DNA of 64,000 nt. It comes from Gnetum montanum (taxonomy: Eukaryota; Streptophyta; Gnetopsida; Gnetales; Gnetaceae). Position numbers and translations under genes: made by a program. The stretch is from NCBI GenBank assembly GCA_015680685.1, contig MNCI01026977.1:12109-76108 (forward strand), in the 5' to 3' direction. The notes beneath the pieces are model-generated. The model saw nothing but the letters and a program-made list of their open reading frames with translations, was not told the origin of the DNA and did no database searches. Shown here piece by piece: positions 35,571 through 47,763 of the stretch (the first letter of the stretch is position 1; each line of letters opens with the position of its first letter).

Positions 35571-36068
35571 TACCCCCATGACTTACCAAAACCTCATCCT
35601 CAAGTGAACAAAATGGGATCGAGCTTCTTACAAAATTGGGAAGGTTCAAGATTATTGACTAACTCTAACTACTAACTAACTTTGAATGCTGAAGTGGTAT
35701 GTACAAAAGTGACACAGTTACATGATAAAACAAAAATAAAATTTGAAGTGGCTCGATGTAGTTCATATTTTAGGCAATGATGGATTTTCCATTAGCTTCT
35801 TCCCTTTGTTGTCAAGCTCTTGGAAAGTTTCTCCTCTTTTATCCTTGTCTTCTTCTTCCATATGTTCTCTCTACTAAGTATGGCATAGAGACTCCTTTAA
35901 TTTCAACTATTGCATTAAGCCTCTTTATTTTGCTAGAACTGGTATGTTTCTCCTAAGTTCCATTCTCCACTATTGGTTAGTGTTGTTCATAATGGAGACA
36001 TTTGGAGTTGCATCTTTATAGCTTTGAGTTTATGATGGTCCTCCTTCTGGTATTTTCTTTAGGACCAT
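35571..36068 (-). pseudogene. ORF3 remnant of element C
   Basis: The start, at 36068-36066 in the TTGCAAATGG context, is followed by a broken N-terminal domain with SGEWNLGETYQF. The middle and coiled-coil parts are deleted. Only a short C-terminal piece near 35790-35830 matches A. Non-functional. Confidence 0.6.
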
Positions 36069-36251
36069 TTGCAATTAATTAGGAGTTTAGGGTTACCAAA
36101 ATGTTTTCATTGGTGCTTAATTGTTCATAATCCTTATTGTACTCTTAGTTAGATCAAGTTCTTATCATCTTATGATTACACAATTAGAAAAATTTGCAAA
36201 AAAGGAACTCTATAGGTATTATATTATTTACTTACTTATGATCTTATTATT

Positions 36252-36339
36252 GTTTTCTTACTTATTATGGCCTAAAATAGTTGGTATGGTTTATNCGTTT
36301 TCTTACTTATTATGGCCTAAAATAGTTGGTATGGTTTAT
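36252..36339. other. Single-N gap flanked by identical 43-bp copies
   Basis: 36252-36294 is repeated exactly at 36297-36339 with an N at 36295, the same pattern as at 1871. Probably unmerged overlapping contig ends, not biology. Confidence 0.8.
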
Positions 36340-37624
36340 TAGGAGTATGATCTAAATCTTTTTTGCCTTAGTTAGATTGATTAATGTTAAGATTCTTATT
36401 ATTTCTTTGTACTTACCCTTCAATGTTAAGAATTCTTGGCTCAAATTTTCAAATTTTTGCTTATATCACACAATGCACCCCCCATGACTACGTTGAGTGC
36501 TCCAAGATCAACAATGTTTAAGAATATGAGAAATTAGACCTATGAGGGTGGAGTTATGAGTGTTTGAAGTTTTTGAGGTCATAGCTCTTAGTTTATAAGA
36601 AAAATCACAAAAAGTCTCTTAGCTTCAAAAGTTATAAATGAAAATTTTGCTAAGTCCCCCACGCTATATATACTTTTTTTATGCTCAATATCATAGATCC
36701 GATATTGGAGATATGATATCAGAGCTATGATATCACATTGGAAAATTTCAAATTTTTTGATTATTTTTCTTGAAAATAAATGAGCCATGTGAAATGTCTA
36801 GAAGATATGAAACATATCTAGAGGATCATGGGAGATGAATGATACATATTTTTCGAGAGTTTGGCATAGAAAGTGCATAAAAAAGAAATCTCGGACTATG
36901 AAAGTTCATTAAGAGTTTTGGATGAATAAGAGATGGATGTGAACTCTTGATGTATGAATGTATGTATTGAATTGGTAAGGGAGGTTTTTATTATTGTTGG
37001 AAGGCTCAAGATGACGTGGAATCACTTGCTAAGTATAAGATATAATAGTTATATAAGTGGATCCTCCCCAAAGTAGGCTTTAGCCCTTAATGCCCTTGTA
37101 TAACCACACCTAAAAATGTTCATAGGCACTCAAGGAGTTGAATGTAATGCATACCTACCTAGCAAAACACACATGTTAGTAGTACTAGGTTGAGAAAATT
37201 ATGTTATATTATATAAAACCATAAGTTATGATTAAATATATAATGAGGTGAGATGGACTATAGAAGGGATTGCTGAACTTGGGACATGAGGTGTCTTACC
37301 ATAGGCATAATGAATTCTTATGTGTTATTGATGGTTAAAGTAATCATTAGTCCTTCTTTCCAAATGAAGTCCAAACCACTTTCCAATGACATCACATTGT
37401 TTCATCTTTAAGAGTTACAATTGTAAGGCTACCACTATTGCAAGGAGTATTACCACTTGGTGTATTGTCCAAGGGAGGAGTTTATTCATTGCACTTTTTA
37501 TTATTATTATTTTTAGATTTCTAAGAAGCTACATGCACTTATTATACTCTTACTTCCATTTTTCATTAGATCTACAAGGATATAATACTTTCTTAGCAAT
37601 AGGATAGGACTCATAGTAGTAAGC

Positions 37625-38580
37625 TGATGAGACGCGATATCGCATGAGCCATGATATCGCATCCCATGCGATATCGCGTACGAGATATCGTGTCGTCCCT
37701 GCGATATCACGGTTCGCTGTCAAATCTATCAATAAGAGGCGGCACTCCCCTCATTTCCAATCGTAGGCTAGAAATAGTGAAGCTTTGGCTGATTGATCAC
37801 CCTAGAGATAGAATATTTTCCATGTACCCATAGTAGGAGTCCCCCAAGTGAATGGTTCTCTATTCGAGCAGCTTTGTACCTGAACGCAAGTTGTGTATGG
37901 AAATAAAGACGATCTTTGTGGATAAACCTTGCAGTACATGGATAGGTTTTATTACATGTTATTTATTACCTGTTGTTAGCGCGGCATGAGTACGACTTGG
38001 TTACGAGCATTGACGAATGTGTATGGCTAACCAAGGAATCGACTACTCATCGCGATTAGATTCTCTACCCCTTATCTCCTAGAACATGGGATGAGTACGA
38101 CTTGATTACGAGCATCTACGGATGTGTACGGCTAGTCAAGGAATCGGCTGCTCATCACACTTAGGCTAGCTAGGTGCCTCAGTACGACCACTTCGAGCAT
38201 GTGCATTACATGTGGTGATCCCAGTAACGATTAACGTTTGGTAGCCATAGTTGCATAGCTCAGGGTGTGTACAGTAAGTGGGAACGGATGCTAACGCTAG
38301 TTAACTTAGACTTAGGACATTAGTTAGAATTAGTTAGTTTTTTCATCCCTTTGCTCTTAGCGTAGAAGACATAAAACCAGAAAAGATCAAAAAAATCATG
38401 TACCTTGGACTTACTTAACCATACACCGTGACAACAACAAGTAAGTCTAGGAAGACAACGAACAATTAACCCCAAGTGTTCCATGGGGCGTTTAGGCATT
38501 TAGTCTGCGGAGTTCGACCGGATCGCGCGTGCTACGCTCTTTTCGCATGGTTGAGTGTAGGGGTACCTCGCCACTCATCA
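37625..38580 (+). mobile_element. Solo LTR G
   Basis: 956 bp, begins TGATGAG and ends ACTCATCA, with flanking 5-bp copies taagc (37620-37624) and taagt (38581-38585). The interrupted spacer text resumes on the right as in element B. The U3 part has five GATATC cores within 37634-37711, several in longer palindromes such as GCGATATCGC, followed by a worn TATA (CTATCAATA). The GATAGAATATTTTCCA core lies near 37806. It arose by recombination between two LTRs. Confidence 0.85.
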
Positions 38581-39129
38581 TAAGTTAAAAGAATCCACAA
38601 ATCCCCTTGATGTCACACCCTTTGCATTTCCACTTGGTTCTTCATCCTTTTGTCTACGCATAATGATCATAGATTTATTCTTAGTTTTATTATGAAAAGA
38701 GTATCATTATGGTCATGGTAAGAGCCTCTTATTATTTGAATGGATGGATGGGTGTTGTGGTCTCATTGTATAGATAATTAGTCACTTATGATTGATAATA
38801 TAGAGAAATATTCACTTTATTGGGACTACGAATTGCCTTATTTGATGTGTTCTATTAAAAATTGATAAAATATATACAAGTAAAAGGAGACCAAAACATG
38901 AAAAATTAGAAAAGATATCAAGAATTAAAAAGATAAAAAGAATGAAAAATATTAAGGAATATGAAAAATTCAAGAAATGAAAAAGTATAAAAGAATGAGA
39001 AGATATCAAAGAATGTAAAAAAATTATTAAGAAAAAAAAAGGTACAATAAAAAATTATAAACCACAAAAAAGTTAAAAATAAAAAAGTTAAAAAGCACTT
39101 ATTAATTCCTAAGTTAGAATAAGGCCTCT

Positions 39130-41809
39130 TCCCATGACTAAACTCATGGCCAAGTGTTCAAAAAATGCATCATAGATCCCCTAGATCATACACTCTGGGT
39201 TGCTCACTTACCATCCTTAGTGATTTAGTTTTTCTATTATTGTCCCAGGTAATTTTGATGGTAATTGAATCTTGATCATCTAAGTCCTTATTTCCTCTAT
39301 TTTTTAGTGTATGATTATGGTATAATATTTCCATTTGTGAGCTCTCAATTAAGGTTATTTTCTTAGAATAGGAGTTAATAAGTGGTTTAGATGTTTCCAT
39401 GCATGTTTTAGACACCTTTAGGTTCTTAGTTTTTGGCCACTAGGTATCTTTTGGTTTAGTGGTCCATGCTTCCATTTGTCCACACACTTTTTTTTCACAT
39501 CTATTGTGTGTTGGTATAGGGATTATGTTAATACTTTGAACTTTTGGCCCACAACTACATCCTTTATCATTATTAGTGATGCATGGAATTGCTTGTCTCT
39601 CCACAATGATAGGTTCATCTGCTATGTTTGCATTGGAGCGGTAATGGGTGTTGGACCTTGTGTAGGATTTGGAGACATTTTTTTGGTGAGGAAGGGTGTT
39701 GCAACTAGCTATCATTGTGTTGGTTTTGATGAGCTAGTAGGTCTATGAGTTTTGTGCTTAAGTGTGAAAACTATCCTAAAGAAAGAATCTTTTTGAGATT
39801 GTGGTTGAGATCTACTAGCATTATCATTTACATGTATGTTTACAACATAAGTGGCATTCTTTTGTTGATGTTGTGGTACTAATCCTTCCTATGTTGTTAG
39901 TGGTGACATATGATAGAGGAAATTATGAGAATATTGAGGATGTTGCGAAGGATAAGAGGTTTGAGATGGTGATCCCCTAGGAGATGTTGCAAGTTTATGA
40001 TATTTGGGAGAGTGGTAGTAGTGATTTGAGTTAGAGGAAGTAGAATCATTTGGAGAAATAGGTTGTTAAACATAATATTCATATGGGTCTTACTAGTAAT
40101 AAGGGTATTGCAAGTTTGTTGATTGCATCCCCCATGACTGTTGGTTTTGCCATTGTGAGTGATAGTAGTTTTGAGGTTGATAAGAAGTTCCACTAGGATA
40201 GTATGGTTGGTTGTAGGACTATCTATAATTACTTAATGAGTAAGGTAATTTCCTAGGAATTTGCTTTTGTACAAACTTGGGATTCAAAGAAAAATCTCGA
40301 AACTCTTGTAGATGTAACATAATTGGGCAATAGCTCTTTGGATGGTCATATTGGTAGATGTCACATCCATCATCCTCTTCTGTGGTTGAGTCTATAGCCT
40401 CTTCTCCTACAACTATTTTTCCTTTTTTCCAATAATTGTTCCTACCTATTGCTTTGCTTGTTTTCCTCTTCTTGTTTTGATCACTTGATCCTTTTTGTGC
40501 TACCCTCTCCTCTAAGGTTTTCATGTAAGTTGTGACTTTTTCATTCATTAACTTCCACATCTTATCTATCCTTGCTCCAAGCTCAACAATAGACTTGTGT
40601 ATTGACAAGGTTTTTTGTGAAATAACCTCATCAAGATTTGCCTCTTTTTCCACATCATAGATATGGATCCTCTTCATTTGAAGAGTTGGATTCCAATTAG
40701 ATTCCTATACATTCTCTCGTTCACATAACTCCTTCTTCTTTTGCCACCTATTCAACTAGCCTTTGTATTTGATGAGCTTTTAATTTAGATAATCAACCAT
40801 GGGCATAAATTTCAAAGTCCCCCTCATTTTATTATGAAGTCTATCTATGATGTGGGGAAGCTACTCTTTTGGAGAAAAACCATGGCTTGGACATCTATGT
40901 AGTAGAGAATAGTATCTATTCAAGGCCACATCCATGGATTCCATTTGTTCTTGCTTCCATCCTTGGATTTTTTTCTGAAGTTTGACAATCTTGCATAGGT
41001 TCAGTATTTTTTGTTGGAAAAATCTAGCATTATGGACCACCAGTGGATTGAATCTGGTTCCAACGATCTATACCAACTTTTAGCTTCATCTATTAGTGTC
41101 CTAGGAAAGAGCTTAAGCTTTTTCCACTCACTCTCGATGTTCTACAAGGTGCAAGAATCATGGAAGGCTTGTAAGTGATGTTGTGGATCAAATCTTATGG
41201 CCTCCCAAAAATTTAGGGATGTTATTCATATCAAGCCTTTTGATATGACTTTTTCTTTTATGCATGTGGGGTATTCTAACTACCTTCATTATCTACATCA
41301 TGCTCCTAGTAGCCAACAAGGGTTCATCACCATCAAACATGTTGTGGTGATGATTTCTATTTCTATTTATCTAATTATGATGATCTCGTATAAATGATGT
41401 CATCTATTTCTATTTCTATCTTCGTCTTGACCCCTTAGTATATCTCTATTTGTATACCTACATTCATCCTTGTTAGAACTAAACATGGAAAAGAAAGAGG
41501 AAGAGATGGGGAATTGGAAGAATCACCATGGCTACTATATTTTCCCCTCTGGTCCCTTGATTTATCTCTTCTAGGTTTGGAGGAGGTCTTAGGCCTTGAG
41601 GTCCTCCTTATTCTAGGATTTACTCCATCTCTTCTAGGATTGTCTGCATTAGTTAAACGTAGTCTTTGAGTGTATTGTGGATCTAAATGAGCAAAGGAAA
41701 CTCTTGCTTGTGGTTGTTTTCTCCAATTTTCCTAAATATAGATCCTATCATTTCTCCTACTGGTGTTGTCATCATATGATGCATTATTGACCCTATGTGA
41801 AGAAGACAT
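39130..41809 (-). pseudogene. gag of element C
   Basis: ATG at 41809-41807 (MSSSHR). The capsid-like core is worn (41000-41340). The 152-codon piece 40219-40677 has a helical region, a Lys-rich stretch (NKKRK), an acidic stretch (TTEEDDG), then CDIYQYDHPKSYC, a knuckle with Tyr for the second Cys. The tail is Gln/His/Tyr-rich. It ends at the spacer, with no pol following. Confidence 0.7.
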
Positions 41810-41922
41810 GGTTTTATTTAATAATGTATGTGACTTAAAATATTAATGTTTTCTAAAAGATAGATCATTAATACTTTTACAGCAATTGTTTATGATATAA
41901 CTAATCTAGATAACTAGCACCA

Positions 41923-41940
41923 TCCCTGGAAATGGTGCCA
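41923..41940 (-). promoter_or_regulatory. tRNA-Asp primer binding site of element C
   Basis: Minus strand TGGCACCATTTCCAGGGA, four differences from TGGCGCCGTTGCCGGGGA, three of them G-to-A. It lies one base from the LTR. Confidence 0.7.
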
Positions 41941-41941
41941 A

Positions 41942-42816
41942 TGATGAGTTGTAGGCACCCCTATGCCCAACCATATGAATTACAAGCATTCACACATGAT
42001 CTAGTCAAATTTTGTGGATGGGACTAGTTGTAGCATCTAGATTGTTAAGCATTGATTATAGGATGTTGTCTTCCCACATGGACTAGTGGTAACTTTTTCA
42101 CATGTGGTTTAGTCCAAAGTAAGGCATATGATGGTTGATGTTGTTGCAGTGTTATGCTAATCTTAATAGTAATGGAAAAGCTAATTATTTAATCTAACTA
42201 ACAACAAGAAGGTAAATCTAAACTAGCCTAGAGCGATGAGCATATGGTCCTGGCTTATCATACACATCTTGGGCTTATGTAATCATTACTTGGTTACCAA
42301 GAATTATGCTATTGGGTGAACCAAGCAATAACACTACTGGAACTAGCAAATGATTACACTTAAATGCTTGCAACTAGTTGTACTCATTTTACTTGCTAAT
42401 GAACAAGTAAAGTAGAATACTTGGAAATGTAAATGATTAAACTAAGAAAATAGTTAAAAACTATGCTAAGTAAAACAACAAAACTAAAGTGGATGTTGCA
42501 ATGATGAAAAGCAATCTCTATCTTTATTTTTGGACATGAACTATGCCCAAGTACACTTCACACAAATAAAGATTTCATATAATTACTCAACACCACATTG
42601 TGAGAATTCACTCTCTATTGCTAAGTTACAAAAACAAACTAACATATTTCTATTACTATATGATCGAAAGATGTCCAATACATGGTGGGAGTATCATATT
42701 TATAGCCATTTATTATAATTGTGATAGTGCATTTACGACATTGCAAAATAGATGTGACATTACATCTATGATTGCAACATCGTAGATGTGAAACCTTAGC
42801 TAATTCACACTCTATC
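41942..42816 (-). repeat. 5' LTR of element C
   Basis: 875 bp, TGATGAG to CTATCA. It pairs with 34705-35570 and has the same internal landmarks as the LTRs of A (gatgggactagttgt block, cttccca..tggactagtgg). Confidence 0.8.
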
Positions 42817-42829
42817 AATCTTAGTCTCC

Positions 42830-45660
42830 CATGTGCTTAAATATTTTCACTTCTTTAAGATAACTGCCTTTCTCTCCCTTGAAGACTTTGGAACATTAAT
42901 AACAACCTTCAACTACTCCATGTTATTCTCCAAGGTTTGATCGTCATTAGGCCATGCTAATTGATCCAATCTACAATATTAAATACAAAATACATGCCAA
43001 CATCATTATCCAAAAAAATTTCAAAACTATTTTCATTGAGTTAGGCCTTAATTTTGAAAGACTCATCTTCTTAGCTTTCAATTTAAAAAATTTGGTTTCC
43101 CCAAATTTTTTTCTATGCAAATGAATTCACAAAAAATCATCAACTTCAAATTTGGGCTTTCTCTTGCCTTGATTCCTCTTTTGGAATGCCTCTTTAGCCT
43201 TCTTGACCAACTTTTCTCTAACTTGGACATGCAAGTCTTTCATGTCTTGCATAAATTCAACCCTCAATTATGCTTTCCCATCAAAATGTTTTACATCACC
43301 CAATATTCTAGGACTAAAATCATAACTTTTCTCAAAAGGCATTTTTCTAATGATGGAAAGAAATGCATTGTTATTATAGAATTTAGCATGAGACAAAATA
43401 TTCTTTCGTCTACTTGGTTGATTAGCATATAAACACCTCGAAATTTTCAACAAATATTTATTCACTATCTTAGTTTTTCAATCTGATTTAAGAATGATAG
43501 ACACTTAATAAGTTTAGCTTGGTTTTCAAAATTCTCCACAAGAATCTCTAAAAGTAAATAGTAAATTTGAAATTTATATCACTCACAAGAGGTAATAGAA
43601 TGTCATGCAAACACACAACACGTGGGAAAAATAGTTTTGCAACATGGAAAGCATCACTTGCCCCCTTAAAAAGAATAAAATATGCCATCTTGGTCAACCT
43701 ATCCACCACAAAAAAGATTGAATAATATCCACTCCTTATTTTTGGAATTCTCCCAACAAAATTCATAGACACACTCTCTTAAGGTAATTTAGGAATAGAC
43801 AATGACAAGTAATTCCCATCAACTCCCTTTTTTCCTTTAAATTTTTGACATGTTAGGTACTCCTTCATAAAATTTAAAATTTGGGTAGACATACCTAGCC
43901 AAAAGTAGCTTCTCCCAATAAAATCTAGGATCTTATCTCTCCCCATGTGGATTTTCATCCCTGCACAGTGTTTTTTCAAGATGCTCTTTATCTTAAACTC
44001 ACATTTGGAAATACATACCTTGTCATTCTTGAATAGGGTGTCGTTTTGGATGTGGTAATCCCTTCATTAATTAACTCTTCTAGTTAAAGGCTCATTCAAA
44101 TTCTTCTAAACCTATCCAAAATCAACCTCATCATTATACAAATGAACAAAATCATTTATATCTCTCACTTATGGTAAAATGAAATTCATAACATGCATCC
44201 TTGATAATACATCAGCCACAACATTGCTGTAACACAAAATTGAATTCTTGCAATTGTGTCATCCACTTGATGTATTTGACATTTAGCTCCTTTTGGAAAT
44301 TCAAAAATTATAGTGCCTTATGATTACTCATCAATAATAACTCTTTGGAAAATAAGTAATGTCCACAATGCTTGGTCACTTGAAGGATAGTGTACAACTC
44401 CTTATAAACATTGTACTTCTACCATGATCCATTAAGCTTATTAGAGAAAAATGCAATTGGTCTTTTCTCTTGGTATAGAAATGCTCTAATTACTAGTTCA
44501 CTAGCCTCCATTTGCACTTAAAAGATCTTCTCAAAATTTGGAATTATAAGTACTAGTTCACTACCAATCTTCTCTTTGAGTAAGTTAAAATAAAGAATGT
44601 ACCTCTCCAACATTCTTTAGTGTGGGCCACTTCTTTATGGTCTTAACCTTGACTACCTTCATCTTCGCCTAATTTTTAGAAATTGCATGTTTCAAGTATG
44701 TGCTCTCTCTCTTCAAGAAGTTTTATTTCTTAGTGTTTATCATTAATTTTTGCCTCATCCATTTTTTGGTACATAAGCCTCAAATGATTAATGTGCTCCT
44801 CCATATTAGAGTTGTTCATCAAGATGTCATCAAAGAGGATAATGTAACATTTTCTAATCAACTCCTTGAGCACATCATGCATCAATCTTATGAATGTAGT
44901 ATGGATATTTGTCAATCTAAATGAAATCACAAGTCATTCAAATAAATCATCCCAAGTTTTGAACATTGTCTTCCCTTCATCACTTGGCTTGATTCTAATT
45001 TAATGATGTCCACTCTTCAAATTACTTTTGCTAAACTCCTCAGCATGCGTTAAAGAATCAAGAATATCAGCCATCCTTGAAATAGGAAAATGATATCTTA
45101 TCATAATTTGATTCACTACCATTAAGTCAATGCACATTCTTCATTCTTCACTCTCCTTCTTAGAAACTAGCATTGTTGGAATTGTACAAGGTAATATGAA
45201 CTTCCTTACAAATTCAATTGCAAGAAGCTCTTCCAATTTTCTTTGAAATTTTTATCTCTAATTTTGTATTATTTGATACACCCTCTCATTTGAAATTGTA
45301 GAACTTAGTATGAAGTCAATTTGATGCTTCACATTCCTCATAGGTGGCAAACCTTCCAGTTTTTCTTAAAGACATTTGATAATTTCTTACTTAAATCCCT
45401 AAATACTATTGGAAGTTGATATTACTTAGTCATCAATTATGCAATTGTATATACCACCACAAAATCAATGCTTGCCTTGTCATGTTTCTTAATGTGCTCA
45501 TTCTTACCCAACAAAATTAAAGATCCATTTCTTAGGAATTGATTCCTCACTTGCGTAGCTATCATTGGAATCAATTCATGGATTTCATCATCGTTAGCCA
45601 TTAACTAAACATTCTTGGCATCATCAAGATTAGGAGGCAAATTTATTTTTGAAAATTTAG
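42830..45660 (-). pseudogene. Chromovirus-like pol fragment D (RT, RNase H, integrase)
   Basis: On the minus strand: RT fingers (RMCIDLMVVNQIMIRYHFPI near 45100) and palm (FDDIL, 44730-44930); worn RNase H (about 44700-44040); integrase zinc-binding region (43779-43979, HCAGMKIHMGRDKILDF, then C-x2-C near TCQKFKG); integrase core start (43548-43772, FVVDRLTKMAYF); and a basic C-terminal part near 43150. Sequence style fits Ty3/gypsy chromoviruses and differs from B and E. No LTR or gag is seen. Heavily broken. Confidence 0.75.
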
Positions 45661-46033
45661 AAATAATAAAAGAAAAATCTATATAAAAACTAGAAAAAAT
45701 CAAAAACCATAAATATAAATACATTGACCATGTCAAATGTATTGAAGAAGAAGATGAAACCATTTAGGTAAAAAATAATGAAATTATGGAGAGGTGGAAA
45801 ATTTATTTTTAAAAATTATTAAATAAAAAATTTCCAAGAAAAAATATATAAGAAGAAAAATCATATTTTGATATAGAAAATAATTTTTTCTTCCTTGAGG
45901 TAAAGATAATCTTATCTAAGTGAAAAATAATAGAAATATTTGAATAGATAAAATTTGTATAGAAGCTTTGAGAGTATTGGGAAATATAGAAGCTTTATAG
46001 TTGACACAATTATTTAACAAACTATAGAAAAAC
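45661..46033. other. AT-rich unassigned DNA
   Basis: Runs of A and T with no readable protein, between pol fragment D and the LINE fragment. Confidence 0.35.
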
Positions 46034-46370
46034 ATTATTATTCTTATTTATAATAATAAAGAAGATGTAAAAAACTATGCAAACTATAGAGGGATCAAGC
46101 TTATAAGCCATACTATGAAGCTTCAAGAGAGAATTATAGAGTAGTATCTTAAACTTGAATCAAAAGTGTCAAAAAACTAGTTTGGATTTTTGCTAAGGAG
46201 AAAGGCCATTTTTTTGATATTATAATTAATGGAAAAATTTAAAGAAACATAGATAAAATCTACATACAAACTTTGTCAACTTGGAAAAAGAATATGATAA
46301 AGTACATAGAGATATTATTTGGTAGACCTTACAAAGGAAAAAATCTTTATTAATATATTAAAACTAGAAT
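46034..46370 (+). mobile_element. LINE reverse transcriptase fragment
   Basis: The plus strand reads NYRGIKLISHTMKLQERIIE from 46083, followed by SKVSKN.FGF, and after a gap LCQLGKR. and a worn catalytic-region start. This matches the RT fingers of plant non-LTR retrotransposons, RTE-like in style. Only the N-terminal third of the RT is present, with stops. Confidence 0.7.
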
Positions 46371-46429
46371 TGAATTTTTTTTATATACATCCATTAAGAT
46401 CCTTTTGATCTATCATACTAATTTTTGAA

Positions 46430-46545
46430 ATCCTTTTTATAGAACTATTTTTATTATAACCCATTGTTATGCAATGTAAATGAACTTATGACCCAGGGGC
46501 ACCAACCCAAGACTCTTACTGCTAAGCTAATACCTAATTGTAGAA
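46430..46545 (-). mobile_element. tRNA-derived SINE-like remnant 2
   Basis: On the minus strand TTAGCTTAGCAGTAAGAGTC resembles an A box, and CATAAGTTCATTTAC a worn B box. It shares the gaacttatgac core and order with the copy at 26756-26885. Confidence 0.35.
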
Positions 46546-46834
46546 TTAGGACATGTAAAAGAGGTTTCTACTAGAACTGGAACAACTTGTGGAATTACAT
46601 CTAATTTTCTAGCCATACTAGGTTTTTGTAATGAATTAACTAAAGAAATATAAGATGAAATTCCTTTGTGTATGTCATTTGTAGATGATATTAGATTGGT
46701 GGATACAACTTGAGCCAATATTATAATTAGTTAATAGATGTTTCTCTAGTGGATTTGATTTTTTTCTAGTGGAATTAATTTTTCTTTCTTTGACTTTTCT
46801 CTAGAGAATTTGATCACTCTAGAATTTTCTTATG
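46546..46834. other. Unassigned flank left of element E
   Basis: Contains the short repeated text tttctctagtggatttgatt, followed at once by ttttttctagtggaattaat. No gene recognised. It ends at the target-site copy tgggg (46835-46839). Confidence 0.35.
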
Positions 46835-46839
46835 GGGTG

Positions 46840-47616
46840 ATGAAGTGTCAAAAGTCACTGCATCGACTGGGCCGCATCGACGCGGCCCCGTAGACGTAGC
46901 CACCCCACGTCGACGGGGCCTCGTATACACAACACCCTTCCCGAAACTATAAATATGAGGGCCTTCCGCCTCATTTAGGCATCTTTTTGAGTAGTGATAG
47001 CAAAGCTCTTGCAGTTTGCTCCCACAAGAGATAGAATATTTTCCAAGTGCCCGCAGCAGGTGTATGAAAAGCGATCGAATCTTTATTCGAGCATTGATGT
47101 ATCTGAGCCCGTTGGTGTGACAGCAACAAAGACAAACTATTCATGCAATCCTTGCAGCATTAGACTTAGTTGTTTCAAGCAATCAATAGTTTAAGATGTT
47201 TATGCTTTATTAATCAATTGTTTATGTTTTATTAGTTACTCGTCAATTATTTATGTTTTCATTATTATAATTTCAATCATTAATGTTCATTCGTAGTTTG
47301 TAAAAGACATAAGTATGACCATCTCGAACGTAATCCAAACACTTGGTAAACCCAACGACGCTTAACATTTGGTAGCCCAACAGTGTTAGGAAATGCTCAG
47401 AACATGCTCGGAGGATGGGACCAGATGCTTATGCTAGGAGTAGTTAGCATATACATTAGGATAATTAGAGATTAGATAATAGTTTATTCATTACTTCCAT
47501 ACCTCACTTAGTTGCCAAAAAAGATAATTAAAAAGATATAAAAATCATTAGCNCTGGATCGTGCGTGAATGCTCGTATTCGTCTGGGTGGGCATAGGGAT
47601 ACCTAGCTGCTCATCA
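46840..47616 (+). repeat. 5' LTR of element E
   Basis: Begins TGATGAAGTGTC and ends GCTCATCA. U3 has GC-rich inverted words (GGGCCGCATCGACGCGGCCC near 46868, ACGTCGACGGGG near 46907), then TATAAATA at 46948-46955 and the conserved GATAGAATATTTTCCA core at about 47030. An N at 47553 replaces roughly 130 bases present in the 3' LTR (about 59218-59347). Confidence 0.85.
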
Positions 47617-47617
47617 T

Positions 47618-47635
47618 TAGCGCTGTTGCTGGGGA
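47618..47635 (+). promoter_or_regulatory. tRNA-Asp primer binding site of element E
   Basis: TAGCGCTGTTGCTGGGGA, three transitions away from TGGCGCCGTTGCCGGGGA, one base after the LTR. Confidence 0.85.
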
Positions 47636-47763
47636 CTTGTTAGTCTTACATGCGTCATCTGAATTTAGTGAAATTATCATTTAAGTCATTGGATCGGACC
47701 TAGGATAGAATTATCTTCGCACACTAGGCGAATTTAAACTTAATTATAAGGTATGCTGATAAT

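Larger units (their letters stand above)
36069..39120 (-). other. Inter-ORF spacer of element C with promoter-like module, split by LTR G
   Basis: Homologous to the spacers of A and B. On the minus strand GATATC and CCAATATCGG words (36686-36741) precede TATATATAG at 36664-36672, about 600 bases before the ORF3 ATG. The right part (38581-39120) continues the same spacer after solo LTR G. Confidence 0.55.
34705..42816 (-). mobile_element. Element C: LTR retrotransposon lacking pol
   Basis: LTRs at about 34705-35570 and 41942-42816 flank gag (minus), a spacer and a small ORF3 remnant. No pol is present, the same layout as element A. The tRNA-Asp primer site lies at 41923-41940. No matching target-site copies were found at the ends (tatta and atctt), so the ends may have been rearranged. 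Solo LTR G is inserted inside. Confidence 0.75.

Noticed and set aside
46527-46718. 63-codon minus-strand frame
   Set aside because: No motif, and it overlaps a SINE-like remnant.
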